A DNA stretch of 46,231 nucleotides from Chthoniobacterales bacterium (GTDB lineage: Bacteria; Verrucomicrobiota; Verrucomicrobiia; Chthoniobacterales; UBA10450): NCBI GenBank assembly GCA_013815325.1, contig JACDGM010000023.1, forward strand, positions 1 through 46,231, in the 5' to 3' direction. The position numbers were made by a program, and so were the translations under genes. Numbering within the stretch: the stretch's first letter is position 1; each line of letters begins with the position of its first letter. A model generated the notes under the pieces. That model was not told the DNA's origin, did not search any database, and worked only from the letters and a program-made list of their open reading frames with translations. Positions 27,410 through 35,713 of this stretch are shown piece after piece.

Positions 27410-28770
27410 GACGCGCTGTTGATCGGGAGCACGAGGCAAAACTCCGTCCACTTGGAATCGGAGTGCGCAAGCTGCACGTCACCGCCATGGGCGCGGGCGA
27501 TCTCGCGCGCGATGCTCAGGCCGAGGCCGTGGCCCGGAGTCTCGTCGCTGTGCGAAGGGTCGCCGCGGAAGAAGCGCTCGAAAATCTGCTCGCCGGTCTC
27601 GCGCGGGAGGCCGCGGCCGGTGTTGCCAATTCTCAGCACGGCCTGGCCGTTCTCGCGCGCCGCGGCCACGCGCACGCGGCCGGCGGTTTCGTTATGCTTG
27701 ATCGCGTTGTCGAGCAGGTTCATGACCGCGCGCGCCAGGAGCCGGCGATCGGCGAAGACGGGAATCTCGTTAGGCAACTCGCATTCCAGGGAAAGCCGGG
27801 CCGGTTCCGCGAGGATCTCCGCGTCTTCCATCAGTTCGCGGACCAGCCTAACGAGATCGAACCGCGTCTGTTCGAGCGCGAGGCGGCGATCGTCGGCGCG
27901 CGAGAGCAGAAGGAGGGCATCGACGATGAGGGAGAGCCGAGAGCATTGCTCGCCGAGATTCTCGAGGAGCTCGCGCGGCTCGGGCGCGAGCGCTGGCGAC
28001 TCGAGCGCGTTCTCCACTTCGGCCCGCATAAGCGTGAGCGGCGTTTTCATTTCGTGCGACGCATTGGAGGTAAAACGCGTGACCTGCTCGAAGCTCCGCT
28101 GCAGGCGATCGAACATCGCGTTCAGGACCAGGGTGAGATCGCCGATCTCATCCTGCGCCGGGGTGTCCGGCAGGCGTTGGCTCAAATCCGACGCCGAGAT
28201 GTTCGCGGCGCGCACCGCGATGGTCGTGATCGGCGCGACCGCTCGGTCTGCGATCCACCAGCCGCCGACGCCAATGGCGATGACGACGAGCGGGAACGCG
28301 ATGAAGTAGGAACGGAGCAAACCCGCGAGCGCTTCTTCGACATTGTCGAGATCCTTGCCGACGGCGTAGGTGATCCCGCCGCGATGGAAACGCGCGAACC
28401 GCAGCAGGCGGTCGCCGGCTTTCAACTGATAGGGACGCCGCGACTGCACCGCGGGAATGACTTCGAGGTTTCCCAGAGCCGGAGCGCGGTAGAGCAGCCG
28501 CTGCGTGGCGCCGCGCACTTCGACAAAGGGGAAGCGCGGCAGATCGTCGCTGCTGAAGGTCATCGCCTTTTCTCCCTGGCTTGTCTGGACCTGCTGCTCG
28601 TCCATTTCCGCCGCGAAGTCGGCCGCTTCATCCTGGATTTGTTGATCGAGATTCTCGACCAGCTCGCGGCGCAGATTCCAGGCGGCCGCGACTCCGAAAA
28701 GAACGAGTGCGGCTGTCGCCACCGCCGCGCTCCAGAGCGCGATCCGCCCGCGCAGAGTCCTCGGTCTCAT
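27406..28770 (-). CDS. Sensor histidine kinase (HAMP, HisKA, HATPase)
   Basis: This 454-residue kinase has two membrane helices (about 11-31 and 155-173) around a periplasmic domain of about 120 residues. A HAMP linker follows (180-232), then the H-box SNASHEMKTPLT with His239. ATP-binding motifs are present: NLLDNAIKHN (N box), IGNTGRGLP (G1), the F box QIFERFFRGD and GHGLGLSIA (G2). It belongs to the PmrB/QseC/CusS-like class paired with OmpR-type regulators. It overlaps the regulator upstream and the GT2 downstream by ATGA junctions, so all are one translationally coupled unit. The periplasmic signal is unknown. Confidence 0.93.
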   Translation of the reverse strand: MRPRTLRGRIALWSAAVATAALVLFGVAAAWNLRRELVENLDQQIQDEAADFAAEMDEQQVQTSQGEKAMTFSSDDLPRFPFVEVRGATQRLLYRAPALGNLEVIPAVQSRRPYQLKAGDRLLRFARFHRGGITYAVGKDLDNVEEALAGLLRSYFIAFPLVVIAIGVGGWWIADRAVAPITTIAVRAANISASDLSQRLPDTPAQDEIGDLTLVLNAMFDRLQRSFEQVTRFTSNASHEMKTPLTLMRAEVENALESPALAPEPRELLENLGEQCSRLSLIVDALLLLSRADDRRLALEQTRFDLVRLVRELMEDAEILAEPARLSLECELPNEIPVFADRRLLARAVMNLLDNAIKHNETAGRVRVAAARENGQAVLRIGNTGRGLPRETGEQIFERFFRGDPSHSDETPGHGLGLSIAREIARAHGGDVQLAHSDSKWTEFCLVLPINSAS

Positions 28771-29441
28771 CCCGCTCCTCGCAGCGAATAGCCCGTGCCG
28801 CGCACCGTCTGCAGCAACTTGTGCGTGTGGCCCTCATCGACTTTGCGCCGCAGCCGCTGCATGCAGACTTCGACGACGTTCGTGCCGGTATCGAAATGAT
28901 GTTCCCAGACGTGCTCGCAGAGCGTCGTCTTGCTCACGACCCGGCCCGCGTGCGCCATTAGATATTCGAGGAGCGCGAACTCCCGATTCGTCAGGTCCAC
29001 CTTCTGCCCATCGCGCGTCGCTTCCCGCGTCACGACATTGAGGGAAAGATCGTCCACCTGCATCATCGTCGCGTGCTCGCCGGAAGCGCGCCGGAGCAAG
29101 GCGCGCACGCGCGCCACCACTTCGGTGATCGAGAACGGTTTCGGCAAATAATCATCCGCGCCGAGATTCAACCCTTCCACGCGTTCGTTCACGTTTCCGC
29201 GCGCGGAGAGGAGGAGCACCGGGGTGTTGATGTGCTGACGCCGCATTTCCTGCAACAGGCTCAGCCCGTCGCGCCCCGGGAGCATGATGTCGAGCACGAT
29301 CACATCGTAGGGACGGGTCAGAATTCGCTCCAGCGCCGCGGCGCCGTCGTGCAGCAGATCGACGACGAGATTCTCTTCGAGCAGCCCTTTGCGCAGAAAA
29401 GTGGCGAGCTTTTTCTCATCCTCGACCACCAGCACGCGCAT
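28767..29441 (-). CDS. OmpR/PhoB-family response regulator
   Basis: The 224-residue protein has a receiver domain with MRVLVVEDEKK (acidic pocket), the phospho-acceptor Asp51 in VLDIMLPGRDG, and the lysine in DDYLPKPFS. A winged-helix DNA-binding domain ends RLRRKVDEGH.HKLLQTVRGTGYSLR. It is the first gene of the operon and the likely reader of the direct-repeat sites at 29487-29509 and 23045-23067. Similar regulators in other bacteria control metal or cationic-peptide stress responses. The presence of ArnC/ArnT-like enzymes in the same operon fits an envelope-modification response, but the stimulus is an inference. Confidence 0.94.
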   Translation of the reverse strand: MRVLVVEDEKKLATFLRKGLLEENLVVDLLHDGAAALERILTRPYDVIVLDIMLPGRDGLSLLQEMRRQHINTPVLLLSARGNVNERVEGLNLGADDYLPKPFSITEVVARVRALLRRASGEHATMMQVDDLSLNVVTREATRDGQKVDLTNREFALLEYLMAHAGRVVSKTTLCEHVWEHHFDTGTNVVEVCMQRLRRKVDEGHTHKLLQTVRGTGYSLRGAG

Positions 29442-29486
29442 GCTCCGAAATTAACCGCCCGCGCCACCGGGAGCGAGGGCGCGAAT

Positions 29487-29509
29487 GCAGATAACAGATT
29501 TGTAACGGG
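29487..29509 (+). promoter_or_regulatory. Candidate response-regulator operator, copy 2 (divergent promoter region)
   Basis: The core GATAACAGATTTGTAACGG has TAAC repeated at an 11-bp interval and lies midway in the 109-bp region between the regulator (start 29441) and the PepSY gene (start 29551). It closely matches 23045-23067. The position suits both autoregulation and control of the PepSY gene. Confidence 0.55.
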
Positions 29510-29550
29510 AGCGACCTCCGCGGCGACAGGTCGGCGGCGTAGGTTGGAAA

Positions 29551-29913
29551 ATGAACAAATACTATCAAAACAAAGGATTGGTCGCCGCGCTCCTGCTCGC
29601 CGGCCTCACGACTTCCAGCCTCTTCGCCGCCGGCGAAACCGACGCGCAGCTCCTCGCCCAGGCGAAGATCAGCAAGACGCAGGCGGAACAGATCGCGATG
29701 GCGAAAGTGCCGGGCGCGAAAATTCAAAGCGCCGAGATCGAGAACGAGCACAACGCGCTGGTCTGGTCGTTCGACATGGTCAAGACCGGGAGCAAGAACG
29801 TGACCGAAGTGCTGGTGAACGCGAAGACCGGCAAAATCGTCGAGGTGACGACGGAAACGCCTAACGACCAGGCGAAAGAGCACGCGGCGGACAAGGCTGA
29901 CGGACAGAAGTAA
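29551..29913 (+). CDS. Periplasmic PepSY-domain protein
   Basis: This 120-residue protein has a signal peptide ending at about residue 27 (ATSSLFAAG-like, seen as TTSSLFAAG). It is followed by a single PepSY domain: ISKTQAEQIAMAKVPGAKI, then ENEHNALVWSFDMV, and VLVNAKTGKIVEV. The C-terminal tail is short and charged. PepSY proteins next to two-component systems are common, and some may modulate the sensor or respond to it. It is divergent from the regulator gene and probably in its regulon. Together with the PepSY tail on the GT2, the locus carries this domain twice. One exact dispersed word (29859) encodes Pro-Asn-Asp. Confidence 0.85.
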   Translation: MNKYYQNKGLVAALLLAGLTTSSLFAAGETDAQLLAQAKISKTQAEQIAMAKVPGAKIQSAEIENEHNALVWSFDMVKTGSKNVTEVLVNAKTGKIVEVTTETPNDQAKEHAADKADGQK

Positions 29914-29928
29914 GGCGACCTGCCGGCA

Positions 29929-29962
29929 GGAAACTGGATGAGCGCAAGCGAGTCCAGTTTCC
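29929..29962 (+). terminator. Strong hairpin after the PepSY gene
   Basis: A perfect 10-bp stem, GGAAACTGGA (29929-29938) with TCCAGTTTCC (29953-29962), has a 14-base loop that can itself pair CGC with GCG. It begins 16 bp after the stop codon. There is no T-run, so either factor-independent termination is weak or the hairpin protects the 3' end of the transcript. Confidence 0.5.
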
Positions 29963-30058
29963 AAGTCGTCGGCGCGCGCGACTATCAATTCCGCTGCGAG
30001 AAATTGTCATTAGGCGCAAAGGCTCCTTTTTTACGTTCTGTCGATTATCTTCCGCGCT

Positions 30059-31429
30059 GTGCGCCACACCTGTCTTTGTCTGCTCGTTCTTGTCCTCTCC
30101 TGCGGTTGCGCGATCTACCAGCGCGCTCCGCTCGATCACGCCGCGGTCGCGCGCGCCCTCCAGCCTTCGTCGTTAGGCGAGCTTCAGGTCCAGGCAAACG
30201 AAATCAAGCATCCGCTCCTCGCGCCGGTCGAGTTCACCCCGCATACAGGACTGACGCCGGACCAGGCGGCGGTGCTCGCGGTGCTGCTCAATCCTTCACT
30301 TCGCGCTACGCGCGACCGCCGTGGCGTCGCCGCCTCGGAAGTTTTTCGAGCAGGCATTCTGCCCAATCCGCAGGTCTCCGGGAGCGTCGATTTTGTCACC
30401 GGAGGAACGATCACGCCCGATCTCGTGACCGGCTACGGCGTCGGCGCATCGTGGGATTTGCAGGCGCTCATTCAGCTCGGCGCCAGGCGCGCCGCCGCGC
30501 GGGCCAGCCTGCAATCGGTCGAACTCGACGTCGCCTGGACGGAATGGCAGATCGCCCAAGCTGCCAAGCTCGGTGTCTATCGCGTAATTGCCGACCAAGA
30601 GCAGCTGACGCGCGCGCAGCAGGTCGATGCGCGCTTGCAGAAGAATCTCGATGTCGTTAGGCGGGCGAGCGCCGCGCACGAGCAGACGGCGATTAACCTG
30701 GGCGCGGCGGAAGCAGCCAGTCAGGACGCGCACGCGACGCTCCTCGGTCTGGAGCAGGATCTCGCGCATCAGCGGCTGGCGATGAAAAAAGCGATCGGCT
30801 TTCCGCCCGACGCGGAGATACGTCTGCGCGCGGGCATTTCACTTCCCTCGCACGTCTCGACCCCGTCGTATGCGCAACTAACAAACAACCTGGAGGATCG
30901 CCGGCTCGATCTGCTGGCATTGCAGAAAGGCTACGAGAGCGAGGAAGCAACACTGCGCGCCTCGATCCTGGCGCAGTTTCCTCGCATCAGTCTGGGTCTC
31001 AACCGCGCGAGCGACACGAGCAACGTCCACACGATCGGTCCCGCCCTAACGATCGACCTGCCGATCTTCGATCGCGGCCAGGGGACCATCGCCTTCGAGC
31101 GCGCGACCCGGCAGCAACTGCGCGATGAATATTTCAGCCGCATCTTCGAGGCGCGCTCCGATGTGGCGACTGCCCTTTCCGATATCCACGCGCTGGAGAA
31201 GCAGATCGCGGCCCTGGCCACATCGATTCCGGTTTTGCAAAGGTTGGTCGATGATTTCCGCGTCGCCTCCGGACAAGGCAACATCAGCGCCTTCGATTAT
31301 TATGTGGCCGAGAACAACCTGAACCAGAAGGCGATTCAGATTATCAAGTTGAAACAGCAATTGATCGAAACCCGGATCGCGCTCGAACTGGCCGCGGGTC
31401 GTTATCTGCCGGGCCTGCCTAACGAATGA
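30059..31429 (+). CDS. TolC-family outer-membrane efflux lipoprotein
   Basis: This 456-residue protein starts at a GTG with MRHTCLCLLVLVLSCGC, a lipobox signal like that of CusC/OprM. Two OEP repeats follow with the usual motifs: ALNPSLRA-like LLNPSLRATRDRRG, ILPNPQVSGSVDF, then in the second half FPRISLGLN, LTIDLPIFDRGQG and a final long helix. It forms the trimeric outer-membrane channel of the tripartite pump encoded by the next two genes. Its stop overlaps the start of the membrane-fusion gene (ATGA at 31426-31429). An exact word copy at 31417 encodes the last residues, Pro-Asn-Glu. Confidence 0.9.
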   Translation: MRHTCLCLLVLVLSCGCAIYQRAPLDHAAVARALQPSSLGELQVQANEIKHPLLAPVEFTPHTGLTPDQAAVLAVLLNPSLRATRDRRGVAASEVFRAGILPNPQVSGSVDFVTGGTITPDLVTGYGVGASWDLQALIQLGARRAAARASLQSVELDVAWTEWQIAQAAKLGVYRVIADQEQLTRAQQVDARLQKNLDVVRRASAAHEQTAINLGAAEAASQDAHATLLGLEQDLAHQRLAMKKAIGFPPDAEIRLRAGISLPSHVSTPSYAQLTNNLEDRRLDLLALQKGYESEEATLRASILAQFPRISLGLNRASDTSNVHTIGPALTIDLPIFDRGQGTIAFERATRQQLRDEYFSRIFEARSDVATALSDIHALEKQIAALATSIPVLQRLVDDFRVASGQGNISAFDYYVAENNLNQKAIQIIKLKQQLIETRIALELAAGRYLPGLPNE

Positions 31430-32508
31430 ACCGGAAGCGCTGGATTTGGTGGCCCGTGATCGTGCTCGCCGCGGTCGGGATCGGCTATTGGCTGGGCCAT
31501 CGCTCCGGCGGCGGCTCCGCGGAGACGAGCGGGAGCAATCAAAAAGATCCGGTCGCGCAGGTCACGCTCGCACCGCTCCAGCGCAAATCGATCGCGGACA
31601 CGGTCACCGCTTACGGCAGCGTGATCACGCAACCGGGCAAGACGCACGCTGTCTCGGTGGCCTACGAAACTCGGATCAAGCATCTCCTCGTCGCGCCGGG
31701 CGAAGCGGTCAGTGTGGGTCAGGCGCTGGTCGAGATCGAGCCGAGCGCGCAGACGCAATTGCAGCTCTCTGAGGCGCGCAATGCGGCGAAGGCGGCACAG
31801 CAGGAACTCGAGCAAACGCAGCAGAGATTCAGTCTCAAGCTGGCGACGAATCAAGACTTTGGGGTGGCGAAGAAATCTGCCGAGACCGCGCAGCTGCAGC
31901 TACAAACTTTGGAGAAGCAGGGCGCAGCGTCCGCGCAACAAGTGACATCAGACCTGACGGGCGTCGTCGGCAAAGTCGATGTCCAAGATGGCCAGATTGT
32001 GCCGGCGGGGAATCCGCTCGTGGAGTTGGTCCAGCAAAACGAGATCGAAGTGAAGCTCGGCGTCGAGCCGGAGGACGTCGTGCACGTGAAACTGGGTCAG
32101 CCGGTCACGCTCTATCAGGTACATCTCGCGGGGGCGCAGCCGGTCCAAGGCAAAGTGCGCCTGCTCACGCAAAGGGTCGATCCCGATACGCGGATGGTGG
32201 ATGTTTACGTCACATTGCCTAACGACAAAGGCTTGTTGCTCGATTCTTATTTTCGCGCCGAACTGAAAACGCAGGCGCACGAAACCTTCGTCGTGCCGCG
32301 CTCGGCGGTATTGCCGGAAGGCGACGGCTACGTGCTTTACACGGTGGAGAAAGAGCACGCCGTCCAGCACCGGGTGCAATTAGGAATTCAAACCGCGCTC
32401 GAGACCGAGGTCTTCGGAAAAGATTTGCACGCCGGCGAACACGTGGTCGTGCAAGGAAATTACGAATTGAGCGACGGCATGGCAGTCGCGGCCGAAAAGA
32501 AATCATGA
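31426..32508 (+). CDS. RND efflux periplasmic adaptor (membrane fusion protein)
   Basis: The 360-residue protein has an N-terminal membrane anchor (WWPVIVLAAVGIGYWLGH). A lipoyl-like half follows (ETRIKHLLVAPGEAVSVGQALVEIE), then a coiled-coil hairpin rich in Gln, Glu and Ala (about 105-170). The second lipoyl half is DLTGVVGKVDVQDGQIVPAGNPLVELV, and beta-barrel and membrane-proximal parts end the protein (AVLPEGDGYVLYTV, LHAGEHVVVQGNYEL). It bridges the inner-membrane transporter and the outer-membrane channel. It overlaps both neighbours by four bases, as expected for a 1:1 operon. Substrate class is not readable from this subunit. Confidence 0.9.
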   Translation: MNRKRWIWWPVIVLAAVGIGYWLGHRSGGGSAETSGSNQKDPVAQVTLAPLQRKSIADTVTAYGSVITQPGKTHAVSVAYETRIKHLLVAPGEAVSVGQALVEIEPSAQTQLQLSEARNAAKAAQQELEQTQQRFSLKLATNQDFGVAKKSAETAQLQLQTLEKQGAASAQQVTSDLTGVVGKVDVQDGQIVPAGNPLVELVQQNEIEVKLGVEPEDVVHVKLGQPVTLYQVHLAGAQPVQGKVRLLTQRVDPDTRMVDVYVTLPNDKGLLLDSYFRAELKTQAHETFVVPRSAVLPEGDGYVLYTVEKEHAVQHRVQLGIQTALETEVFGKDLHAGEHVVVQGNYELSDGMAVAAEKKS

Positions 32509-35500
32509 AGCTCACCGGCTGGCTGCACAGCCATGCGCGGTCGCTCGTCTTCCTCCTCGTGGTCCTGATCGTCGCGGGAATTTTCGGCGGCTTCTCACTC
32601 CCGGTCGCGCTTTTTCCGCAGGTCAGTTTTCCGCGCGTCCGCGTGACGCTCGATGCCGGCGATCGTCCGGCGGAACGCATGGCCGTCGAGGTCACCTACA
32701 AAGTCGAGGAAGCGGTCCGCGCGATCCCCGGCGTGCGCGGAGTGCGTTCCACCACGAGCCGCGGGAGCGCGCAAATTTCAGTCAATTTCGATTGGGGCGA
32801 AGACATGGTCTCGGCGCTCTTGCAGGTGGAATCGGAGGTCAACAAAATCCTTCCGGAGCTGCCGGCCGGCGCCACCTTCGAGGTCGAGCGCATGGATCCG
32901 ACGGTCTTCCCCGTGATCGCTTACAGCATCACTTCGCGGAAGCATTCGCTCGCGCAGTTGCATGACATCGCAATGTATCAATTGCGCCCGGCGCTCTCGA
33001 CCGTGACCGGTGTCGCGCAAGTCCGCGTGCAAGGCGGCGCGATCGAAGAATACCGCGTCGTGCTTGATCCGGGAAAGTTGCAGTCGTTCAAGATGAGCCT
33101 GAGCGATGTCGCAAAAGCGCTCTCGGCTTCCAATGTCCTCGTCGCCGTCGGCCGGATCGAGGACCATAACAAGCTTTACCTCATCGTCTCGGACACGCGC
33201 GTGCGGGACGTGGCCGGAATCGAAAACACCGTCCTCCGTTTCGGAAACAACGGCGTCGTCCTGCTCGAAGACGTCGCGACGGTCGAGCCCTCGACCGAGC
33301 CGCAATGGATTCGCGTGACCGCCGACGGCCGCGATGCCGTCCTCTTCCAGGTTTATCAACAACCGGGCGGCAACACCGTGCAAATCGCGGATGGGATCAA
33401 GCAACAGCTGCAGGAAGAAGAGAAGCGTTTGCCTAACGATCTCGAGATCCGGAACTGGTACGACCAGAGCGAGTTGATCGTCTCTTCCGAGCACAGCACG
33501 CGCGACGCCGTCCTCATCGGCATCGTCCTCGCCGCCATTGTTCTTCTCGTTTTTCTGCGCAACTGGAAGGTGACTTTACTCGCCATCATGGCGGTGCCCG
33601 CGGCGCTCGCCGCCACCATGCTCCTGCTTTACGTCGCGCACATGAGCCTCAATATCATGACCCTCGGCGGCATGGCCGCGGCGGTCGGGCTCATCATCGA
33701 CGACGCCATCGTCATGGTCGAACACATCATGCGCCGGCTCGGGCACGGCAGCGGTCCGGAAGCCGGGCGCGTCCGGGCGGCGGCGAATGAATTTACCGGG
33801 CCGCTCGTTGGTTCTTCCGCGGCCACGATCGTCATCTTTCTACCGCTCGCGTTCTTGAGCGGCGTGACCGGCGCCTTTTTCAAAGCCCTCAGCCTAACGA
33901 TGGCGTGCGCGCTCTTCGTTTCCTTCCTCATCGCCTGGATCGCGCTCCCGATCCTGTGCGCGCGCGTCCTTGGCAAGGGCGACGCCGAGCCTAACGAGCC
34001 ACCGCGGCTGATGCAAAAGATCAACCGCGGCTACCGGCGCATGATGAGCGCGGTGCTCGCACGCGGCGGGCTCTTTCTCGCCCTCATCGCGGTGCCGCTG
34101 CTGCTGCTCGGTTACATCGCCTTCAAGAACGTCGCATCCGGATTCATGCCGACGATGGACGAGGGCGGTTTCATCCTTGATTACAAAACCGCCGCCGGCA
34201 CCTCGCTCGCCGAAACTGACCGGCTCTTGCGCCAGCTCGAAAAAATCCTCCAGGCGACGCCGGAGGTGCAGACTTATTCGCGGCGGGCGGGCTTGCAGTT
34301 AGGCGGAGGAATCACGGAAGCGAATACCGGAGATTTTTTCGTTAGGCTGAAACCGCCGCCGCGGCGCGAGATCGAGACCGTGATGGACGACGTTCGCACC
34401 CAGATCGAACAACACATCCCGGGCATCGAGATCGAGACCGCGCAATTGATGGAGGATCTGATCGGCGACCTCACCTCCGTGCCGCAACCGATCGAGATCA
34501 AGCTCTATTCCGACGACGAAACAGTACTCGAACAGACCGCCACCAAAGTGCAGCGGTCGATCGAAAAAGTGAACGGCGTCGTCGAAGTCAAAAACGGTGT
34601 TGTCGTCGCAGGAGACGCGTTGAACATCGAGGTCGATCGCGTCAAAGCCGCGCTCGAAGGAATGGATTCCGATTCAATAACGACCACTCTCGACAATTAC
34701 TTGAGCGGCAACGTCACCACCCACATCCAGCGCGGGCCGAAGCTCGTCGGGGTGCGCGTCTGGCTACCGCAAAGCACGCGACAGACTTTGCAGGATGTGG
34801 GCGACCTCTTGCTCCACGCCCCCGATGGCCATCTCTTCCCGCTCAAGCGGGTGGCGAAGCTTGTGCCGGTCACGGGCCAGCCGGAGATCGAGCGCGACGA
34901 TCTCAAACGCATGGTTGCGGTGACGGGCCGAATCAGCGGACGCGATCTCGGCTCAACCGTGCAGGAGATCAAAACCAAAGTCCTCGACCAAAAGGGACTT
35001 CTGCCCAACTCCGTCCCATACTCGTTAGGCGGACTTTACGAGCAACAGCAGATCGCCTTCAAAGGCCTAACGATCATCCTGGTCGCCGCGATCGTGCTTG
35101 TCTTCACGCTCCTCTTGTTTCTCTACGAAAGTTTTCGCGTCGCCATCGCCATGCTCGCGATCCCGTTGCTCGCCGTCGCGGGGGTCTTCATTGGGCTTTG
35201 GATCACCGGCACGGAATTCAACATCACCTCGCGCATGGGAATGACGATGATCGTCGGCATCGTGACCGAGATCGCGATTTTTTATTACTCGGAATTCCGT
35301 GAACTCGAGCCGGGCGAAGACCGCTTGATCGTCGCCGGAATCAATCGCCTGCGCCCGATCGCGATGACGACCTTCGCCGCCATTCTCGCGCTCATGCCGC
35401 TGGCGCTCGGGATCGGGCAGGGCTCGGCCATGCAACAGCCGCTCGCCATCGCCATCATTTCCGGCCTCGTCTTTGGCATGCCGCTTACGCTTATCGTCCT

Positions 35501-35549
35501 GCCCACGCTCCTCTCGCTCTTCGGGGAACGCGGGCGCTCTGCTCGTTAG
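32505..35549 (+). CDS. RND-family inner-membrane efflux transporter
   Basis: This 1014-residue protein has the twelve-helix, two-porter-loop layout of AcrB/CzcA relatives: FSLPVALFPQVSFPRVRVTLD after helix 1, and GGMAAAVGLIIDDAIVMVE in helix 4 with the proton-relay pair Asp399-Asp400. In helix 10 the text is MIVGIVTEIAIFYYSEF, where AcrB has a lysine and this protein has Glu922, more like the metal exporters. Drug and metal features are thus mixed, and the substrate is open. It is the last gene of the operon. Its TAG stop lies within an exact copy of the dispersed word (35543-35551), and the gene contains six more copies. Confidence 0.93.
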   Translation: MKLTGWLHSHARSLVFLLVVLIVAGIFGGFSLPVALFPQVSFPRVRVTLDAGDRPAERMAVEVTYKVEEAVRAIPGVRGVRSTTSRGSAQISVNFDWGEDMVSALLQVESEVNKILPELPAGATFEVERMDPTVFPVIAYSITSRKHSLAQLHDIAMYQLRPALSTVTGVAQVRVQGGAIEEYRVVLDPGKLQSFKMSLSDVAKALSASNVLVAVGRIEDHNKLYLIVSDTRVRDVAGIENTVLRFGNNGVVLLEDVATVEPSTEPQWIRVTADGRDAVLFQVYQQPGGNTVQIADGIKQQLQEEEKRLPNDLEIRNWYDQSELIVSSEHSTRDAVLIGIVLAAIVLLVFLRNWKVTLLAIMAVPAALAATMLLLYVAHMSLNIMTLGGMAAAVGLIIDDAIVMVEHIMRRLGHGSGPEAGRVRAAANEFTGPLVGSSAATIVIFLPLAFLSGVTGAFFKALSLTMACALFVSFLIAWIALPILCARVLGKGDAEPNEPPRLMQKINRGYRRMMSAVLARGGLFLALIAVPLLLLGYIAFKNVASGFMPTMDEGGFILDYKTAAGTSLAETDRLLRQLEKILQATPEVQTYSRRAGLQLGGGITEANTGDFFVRLKPPPRREIETVMDDVRTQIEQHIPGIEIETAQLMEDLIGDLTSVPQPIEIKLYSDDETVLEQTATKVQRSIEKVNGVVEVKNGVVVAGDALNIEVDRVKAALEGMDSDSITTTLDNYLSGNVTTHIQRGPKLVGVRVWLPQSTRQTLQDVGDLLLHAPDGHLFPLKRVAKLVPVTGQPEIERDDLKRMVAVTGRISGRDLGSTVQEIKTKVLDQKGLLPNSVPYSLGGLYEQQQIAFKGLTIILVAAIVLVFTLLLFLYESFRVAIAMLAIPLLAVAGVFIGLWITGTEFNITSRMGMTMIVGIVTEIAIFYYSEFRELEPGEDRLIVAGINRLRPIAMTTFAAILALMPLALGIGQGSAMQQPLAIAIISGLVFGMPLTLIVLPTLLSLFGERGRSAR

Positions 35550-35551
35550 GC

Positions 35552-35604
35552 CACCTGCACTTACACATTTATTTTACTTACATCCCATCAGGCGCGTGCA
35601 GGTG
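35552..35604 (+). terminator. Inverted repeat downstream of the RND operon
   Basis: CACCTGCAC (35552-35560) is perfectly complementary to GTGCAGGTG (35596-35604), separated by a 35-base AT-rich loop. It is followed by GGTGAAAGTGAAAGTG, a short tandem motif. It might end the efflux transcript, but the long loop makes a dispersed repeat equally likely. Confidence 0.4.
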
Positions 35605-35640
35605 AAAGTGAAAGTGTAGGTGCAAGTCGGAACCTGAAAG

Positions 35641-35694
35641 TGCGGACTCGTCACGGCGTAGCCCGTCAAGGCGAAGGCGGGAGCACGTCCCTCC
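35641..35694 (+). repeat. Dispersed 54-bp repeat, copy 1 (before the aldo/keto reductase)
   Basis: The unit starts TGCGGACTCG and ends GTCCCTCC, with the internal phrase GGCGGGAGCACGTCCCTCC. A close copy with the same ends lies at 36718-36769 in direct orientation. The pair flanks the aldo/keto reductase gene. Confidence 0.7.
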
Positions 35695-35713
35695 GATCCC
35701 TCTATAATGACAA

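Noticed and set aside
27463-28791. A 442-codon plus-strand open frame opposite the histidine kinase
   Set aside because: The kinase on the other strand has all catalytic boxes; the antisense frame has none.
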